Below are positions 58,053 through 64,000 of a DNA stretch of 64,000 bases, in pieces (within the stretch, counting starts at the first letter, position 1; each line of letters opens with the position of its first letter). The DNA lies in NCBI GenBank assembly GCA_030063045.1, contig JAQSEB010000038.1, forward strand, positions 186,001 to 250,000. Direction: 5' to 3'. Source of the DNA: Pratylenchus scribneri (taxonomy: Eukaryota; Nematoda; Chromadorea; Rhabditida; Pratylenchidae). Position numbers and translations under genes: made by a program. The notes under the pieces are model-generated. The model was not told the DNA's origin and did not search any database. It worked only from the letters and a program-made list of their open reading frames with translations.

Positions 58053-61000
58053 CGAAAAACAAATATTTGAATTGGCGCCAACACATTTTTGTACTTCTCT
58101 TTTCATTGTTGAAATTTATGAAAAAATTAGTGAACAAGAATTGGTTTGCACCCGAATTGATCGTTGGACAGAGAAGGATGTGCCACCAAGGAATATTGGA
58201 AAGTTGAAGGATTGTGGACATTCCGTGTTGTATGACCACCAATTGGATGAACATTTGGTGAAGAGTGGGGCGGAGAATATGTTGGAATTTGTTCAAATTA
58301 AACTGACAATGGCTTTGGCAACAATGCTTAAAAGATTGGAAGCAGCAAATTTAATAGAGAGAGGAAAAAATAAAAGTAATTTTTTTTGTATTATACACTT
58401 TATGTTTATTAATTACACTATTTTGGAAATAAATTTTTAAGACAAAATTTTGGTAAAAAAAATGAAAAAAAATAATCAAAGAAACAAATAAAAAATTGGG
58501 AAAACTAGAAAACAAAATATTTTTAAATACAAAAAAAATATTATTTTTAGATTTTAAATCCAATTTGATATTTTATTTCTAATTTGAATGAATAATTTAA
58601 AATATATGTAGTCTAATTAAAATAAATTTTGAAGATGATCAAAATGAGCTTACAGCATCCATCATCTCTGATGATGAACATCAAATTGGAAGAATGGATC
58701 CGAATCTTCGAATTTATAAAGTAAATTTGTATAAAAAATTTCAAATATTTCATTTTTAAGGGATTTATGGTTGAATATAATCCTCTAAAATTGGTAGCCA
58801 ATTGGCTGCTAGAGCGATTGACAATAGAAAATGTTTCATCCAAAAATCAAGGAGAAAGATTAAAATGGAATGCCGATCCAAAATTGCCAAAAATGTTTCA
58901 ACCAGTTGAGGAAGATTATCAATTGGCCAAGGTTAGATATATCATTTATGCATTTAAATAAATATAAAAAAATAAAAATAAAATATGTTGATTAAAAATA
59001 AAAATTTTATTATTTAAATAAAATTAATTACAATTGAAAATAAAAATTTGATTAAATTTTAAAAAATTCGAATAAAATTTAAAATTTATTTGAAGCAATT
59101 CAAATTGAACCATGGACATTTGGCTGGATTCCGGGCACACAGAATAAATGAAGAGTATCAGGAAACATTTTTCTACCCAAATTCAGTACCACAGAACAGA
59201 AAAATTAATTCGGGATATTGGAGAGTAATCGAAGAATATGCATTGTAAGTCTTTGATGATGGATAGCAATCAAAAAAACATTTAAGAATAATGATAAAAA
59301 ATAAAATTTTTTAAACCAAAACTGAATTTTAAATCGAAATTTTTTATAAAATTTTAAAGATGTTTGGCCGGTCATAAACAATCAATTGTCTATGTTTACA
59401 CAGGCCCTTTGTATATTCCTGAAAAGGATAAAGATACTGACCAATGGCAAATGAAATACAAGGTTATTAAAATTTTTAATTTTTATAAAATAAATTTAAT
59501 ACACTTTTTTAATTTTTTCGTTATATTTATATAATATTAAAAAAAAACTTGAGTTACGTTAATTTTTTTCAAGTTTGCAAAATCTAGCCGGTCATTTCTT
59601 ATAAAAAAAATAACCACTTAATATATAAAGGTGATTGGGAAGAGGAAAATGATGGCCGTGCCAACACATTTATTCAAAGTAATTTTTGTGGAATTCACAA
59701 ATGAAATTGATGGGAAAAAGTCATTTTGGTTGGAATCATTGGTTGTATCCAACGGTCAAGAAGAAGAAGAGGACGGAAATGAGGAAGAAAGAGAAAGAGA
59801 TCAAGTAGAAGATGATGAATTGGAAGTGGAGGAGGAAGAAGAAGGAGAGAGCATTCAAGTTGAAGTTGAAATGGGAAATAATATTTGGTACAATTTGGAT
59901 AAAAACGAAGCGGAAATTGAACAGATTTTAAAGGTGGGGTCGAAAGAATACTGTGTAAAATAAATTTGAATATTTGATAGGAAAGTCAAAAATCGATAAA
60001 AGGAAAAAGTAAAATTCCTGAAGCCACGAAGAAGACCGAAAGCATTCAAGCATTGGTAAAAAGCTGCCAAAATCGACGCTATAAAATTGTCTACGGGGAT
60101 GCCAATTCATTAGTTGATATTGGTTGGCTCCTTAAGGATCATCGAAAATCTCTTATCTACATTGAAAAATTTTCCCCAAATTTCCAATTGTTGGATAAAT
60201 TGACCCCACAAATACGGTCAAAAGCGTATGGAATTCGTTTTGATGAGGAAAAATTGGCGGAATTTATCTCAAAAAATGAAAAAAGAAAAGATAAAGGTAA
60301 AAAAAGAAAAATTCGCATCAAAAAGTATCTTTTAATTTTTGAGTTCAATTTTAAAATTTTTATATATAGGCTACAATTCCAATGAAAAATGAGAAAATAA
60401 AATGAGTTTGAGTGATATATTATTTTTTAAAGATACGACGAACGAAAGTGGTAGTATCAATGAGAAAGAGGAAAAAAGAAAAATTGGAGAAGAAACAAAA
60501 GCGACCAGCAGTAGCAGAAAATTTGATTATGGCAAAGGGAAGGGCACAAAAGCAAAGGAAGCAAAAGTGAAGAAAAAAGAAGCAGCCGCCGGTAAATGTG
60601 GAAAATTTTTCAATTAAATTCAATTTTAATCTAATTTTTTGCAAAAAAAAATATGCCATCTATTTTGGTTTATTTTTTTTTTATTTAAAAAAATTATCTA
60701 AATCAGCCTTCTTTGCAAACATCCAAAGCAACCTAGTACTTTTTTCAATGTTTTCGATTTTAGAATTTTGAAATTTATAAAATTCCAATTTTTATAAAGA
60801 TAAATGTTCAAAAAATTTATTTAAATTTCAGAGTTGCCAAAATTTAAAATTACAATAAAATTAATTTTTTTTAATTTATCTCAGTCAGTTTTCAATTTGC
60901 ATATATCCAAATCAAAATAGTACCTTTTTAAGTATTTTTGATTTTAGAATTTTGAAATTTATAAAAAAATTCCAGCCTTTATAAGGATAAATCTTTAAAA

Positions 61001-64000
61001 AAAATTTTTTAATTTTCATATTTGTCAAAATTTAAAAAACAATAGAATTTAATTTTTTTTCACAGTTGAATTAAAATCAGAACAAACTTTTTATGGCCTT
61101 ATGGAAAAATTATATTCGGAATATTTAATGAACGAAAAGCTGACTATTGCGCAACAATCTAAGATTTGGAGTAAAATTCTTATGAATATTCGCTGGGATG
61201 CAGTACAAGCTTGGCTAAATTTAGTGAAAAAGACAATGCTAGAGGAAGAAAATAAGGTAGAATAGATAATAGAATGCAAAAATTTAATTATATAAATTTT
61301 TCTAAACAGTTTTTAAAAATAACTAATTATTTATAAAATAAAAATATTTTGAAAAAAAAACCAAAAAAAACAAAAAAAAAATAAAAGTTATGAACTTAAA
61401 TTTCCCGATCTTCCAGTGGCATTCTGGGCCATTTCCCATTTTTTCAGGGGCTTAATCCGGCTTAATCCCCCTATATCCACCTTAATCCACCTATATCCGG
61501 CTTTATCCCGCCCATTTTTTGTTCCCCTGTTACACGTTCCCGACCTATCTATGGCCAATTCCCATATTTCGGGGTTTAATCTGGCTTAATCCATCTTAAT
61601 CCCCCTATATCCACCTTAATCCACTTATTTTTTATTTATCAGTTTTTGTGAAAAAAAATTTTGTGCCAAAAAATACTTTTTGTACCATTTAAAATATATT
61701 TAATTCCTTGTGACAAAAAAAAATTATGCCAAAAAGTAATTTTTGCGGCAAAAAATAGTAATCAAAAAAATGTTTTAAATAAAATATTTCGAATGACAAT
61801 AATACAAAATGTTTTATTTGAAATGCATATTTTAAGATTGGAGCTGCCCAAATAAATGAAATCGGAATGGAATTGGAGAAAACGATAGAAAACAGAAAAA
61901 TCCAACAAATTAAAGGCAATGCACCTTTCGATTTGGATGAGGCTGCAAAATTAACAGAAATCGGCATTTGCTGGTTGATTCATTTGCGCGAGTCCATTTT
62001 TTGTACATTTCTCTCTGCTTCTTCCCATCAAAAAAGTATCAAATTACAGGTTGGTTAAATTAGGGATTCAAATCGTCAGCAATAGTAACTGGGATGAAAA
62101 TAAAATTTTAAAAAAATATTTTAAGAATATTGCATTGGATTTTGAGCAACAAAGATGGAAAAATTTTTTAATTTTGCCTTGTATTAAAAGTGAAAAATTT
62201 ATTTTTTCAAAATATGATAATGGCACAAGAATTGCCCAAATTTGGGTGGAATCGGCTAACAATTTTTGTCGATATGATAAGCTTCCGCACGTAAAAGAAT
62301 TTGTACACAAATACAAGGTATAAATATTTTTAGGCCTTAATTACTCATTATGGATAGAACAATTTATGATTTTGGTTAATTAAGAATAATTAAAATTATT
62401 TTTTTATTAACATATAATCAGAGAAATTATTTGTTTAATTAATATATGTTCGTGTCATATTCAGAAAATCAAAAATTTAGTTAGAAAAAAGAAATTGTTA
62501 AATATGATTTAAAGGAATTTTTGATAGCTATTCGTGTAATTTATTTTATTATATAATTGTAATTTTGAATAATTTGTATTAATTTCGGAAATATGTTTTG
62601 TAGAAATAGAAATCTAAATAAAATAAATATTTAAATAGTGAAACTCATCAAAAAAATATGCAAGTGAAAATATGTGAAATGCTTCTAGATTTTGACGAGT
62701 TCTTGCTTTAGGAAAATGCTTAAAAAAGGATTAAATCAAAAAAATGTGAAAATATATTCTGTTAATAAAAATATTTTAAAATAATTAAATTGAAATATAA
62801 TCAGAAAAATTATTTGTTTGATTAATATATGGTTGTCTCATATTCAGAAAATCAACTTTTTACTTGGAAAAACAAAATTGTTAAAGATGATTTAAAGGAA
62901 TTTTTGAATGCATCGTATAATTTGTTTTATTATAGTATTATAATTTTGAATAATAGTATTAATTTCGGAAATATGTTTTGTAGAAAGAGAAATCTAAATT
63001 AAATAAATATCTTTGAACAGACACCAATTATGCATTAATTTAATAAAAAAAAATAATTTGATAAAATTTGCAATATGTTTCATATTCATAAAAAATTCCA
63101 GCTTGAAATGCATGGTCTACAATATGAGATATTGAAAATATTACTTACTGATATGGAACATGCAGAATTTGCCAGTAAATATGGAAAATTTGTGGAAAAG
63201 AATGGCGCTAAAACAGTTGCTGTAACTGATCTAAATAATAAGATGTTGCGAATTCTTGGTGTTAATCTATTAAAAAAATTAATGAAACAATTTCCAAATT
63301 TATTCATTATTGGTAAGCTAATAAATGGGAAAATTTTTATTAACTAATAATTGACTACATTTGTTCTAATTTTTCGTTGTTAATATGATTTGACATTCAT
63401 ATTAAACCGAATCACTGAAAAATGGTTTAAATTTTTATTATAAATTGATTTTTAATTTTTATAAATTAATTCGGTTTTGAATCCATAAAAATTCTAGTTT
63501 TTATAAATATATTTCTAAATTTATAAATTTTTATCAGCACCAGAAACATTTCAAACATTCGGTCCGGAACTTTTCCGTGATGCAATTTTTGATATTGAAT
63601 TATTTGCGGGTTACTACCGGAGCAAAAAATATGCTTTGCTTGAAATCCTCCAATTCTTCGATTTCTACTCCATAATTGAATCAATTGAGAAATTATCCAA
63701 AGAATATACCAATAAAATACGAAAGGCTATCGCAAATAATGAAGTTCGAAGGAAGCGATTCAGTGAATTGAAAGAGCATACACAACTATTAAAAAAGCAA
63801 CTTTTGGATTGCCACGATATGGAGAGAAATCAGAGCGTAAAAATTTTGCAAACTTTGGGACAGACATATGCCGCCATATGTATGCAAAATGTATTTTGCC
63901 GAGTGCAAAATTTATTCATTGAAATTGATATAAACATTACGAATTTGGATGTGATGATTATTAAAGGCGATTTACCGTTTTATGAAGGGGGGGATTGCGA
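58053..64000 (+). CDS. EndoG-like nuclease with long C-terminal extension (partial)
   Basis: Plus-strand exons 58053-58375, 58635-58720, 58761-58931, 59096-59244, 59360-59462, 59631-59933, 59981-60296, 60433-60591, 61066-61256, 61837-61991, 62050-62317, 63102-63312 and 63538-64000+. All 12 junctions agree in phase; about 965 residues are visible, both ends open. Residues about 125-380 are a DNA/RNA non-specific endonuclease (EndoG/NucA type): GRMDPNLRIYKGFMVEYNP, then LNHGHLAGFRAHR at the DRGH site, PQNRKINSGYWRVIEEYAL (metal-site Asn kept), VYVYTGPLYIP, then KVIGKRKMMAVPTHLFKVI. The site is NHGH, so Asp and Arg are replaced while the catalytic His stays. Residues 321-352 form an acidic insertion. 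Residues 484-536 form a Lys/Glu-rich linker; the rest is helical and unrecognised. Exon 7 could instead splice to a short end (GYNSNEK, stop at 60392), giving a smaller nuclease. A cellular role in DNA degradation is only family knowledge. Confidence 0.75.
59526..59600. repeat. Dispersed repeat copy 2
   Basis: In intron 5 of the nuclease gene: an A-run, ACTTGAGTTACGTTAATTTT, then TCTAGCCGGTCATTTC. Partner of 16584-16660. Confidence 0.6.
60704..61058. repeat. Diverged direct duplication in intron 8
   Basis: 60704-60870 and 60886-61058 are the same sequence twice: GATTTTAGAATTTTGAAATT followed by TATAAA, a TTTATAA.GATAAAT stretch and a GCCAAAATTTAAAA-like end. No coding sequence inside. Confidence 0.7.
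61400..61635. repeat. Pyrimidine-rich minisatellite in intron 9
   Basis: Units of CCACCTATATCC, GGCTTAATCC and CCATCTTAATCC repeat irregularly, in two blocks around TTTGTTCCCCTGTTACACG. It lies within a 580-nt intron and has no frame. Confidence 0.75.
62417..63011. repeat. Direct duplication in intron 11
   Basis: 62417-62632 and 62799-63011 share their full length (AATCAGAGAAATTATTTGTT, CATATTCAGAAAATCAA, GATTTAAAGGAATTTTTGA, TTAATTTCGGAAATATGTTT), offset about 382 bp, with moderate divergence. It explains why intron 11 is 784 nt. Confidence 0.8.

Noticed and set aside
60402..60617. Separate small gene starting MSLSDILFFKDTTNESGSIN
   Set aside because: An acceptor (TTTTAAAG) at 60432 and a phase match with the preceding nuclease exon make it better explained as an internal exon; the ATG version is kept only as an alternative.

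Overview
KIND OF ORGANISM. This is eukaryotic nuclear DNA: very AT-rich, with multi-exon genes, many introns of about 48-60 nt, GT-AG splice sites, a satellite array and many small non-autonomous DNA transposons. Composition, short introns and a local family of signal-peptide proteins fit a nematode, most likely a root-knot type plant parasite. That placement is inference and low confidence; an AT-rich arthropod is the main alternative. No bacterial, organellar or CRISPR features were seen. LAYOUT. (1) 1-22.5 kb is an AT desert, by eye around or above four-fifths A+T in most lines, with no complete gene. Small GC-richer islands inside it look like isolated exons, mostly on the minus strand. 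It also holds a GC-rich repeat island with a tRNA-like promoter and a strong hairpin (16.6-17.26 kb), and a 77-bp satellite with a higher-order period of about 1,005 bp (19.94-22.5 kb). (2) 22.5-30.5 kb is repeat-rich: a hAT-type MITE with perfect 8-bp target duplication, other foldback elements, diverged duplications and two coding-looking remnants. (3) 30.5-56.3 kb holds a minus-strand family of secreted proteins of about 560-580 aa. Genes A and C keep open seven-exon models; gene B between them is a pseudogene (nonsense codon plus a 906-bp TA-flanked transposon in its last exon). A 4.06-kb segment from the signal-peptide exon of B to intron 5 of C is present three times in tandem. This leaves two chimeras in which B's promoter and truncated signal exon sit directly before exons 6-7 of C. 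All signal exons share an upstream block and a 23-bp minisatellite. (4) 57-64 kb: a degraded coding fragment on the minus strand, then a plus-strand gene of at least 13 exons running off the window. It encodes an EndoG-like DNA/RNA non-specific endonuclease core fused to a long alpha-helix-rich C-terminal region; all 12 exon junctions are phase-compatible. HOW THE GENES MAY RELATE. The C-terminal half of the nuclease gene appears distantly similar, exon block by exon block, to the secreted family. A testable idea is that the family arose from that C-terminal region by duplication and gain of a signal-peptide exon. This was judged by eye only.
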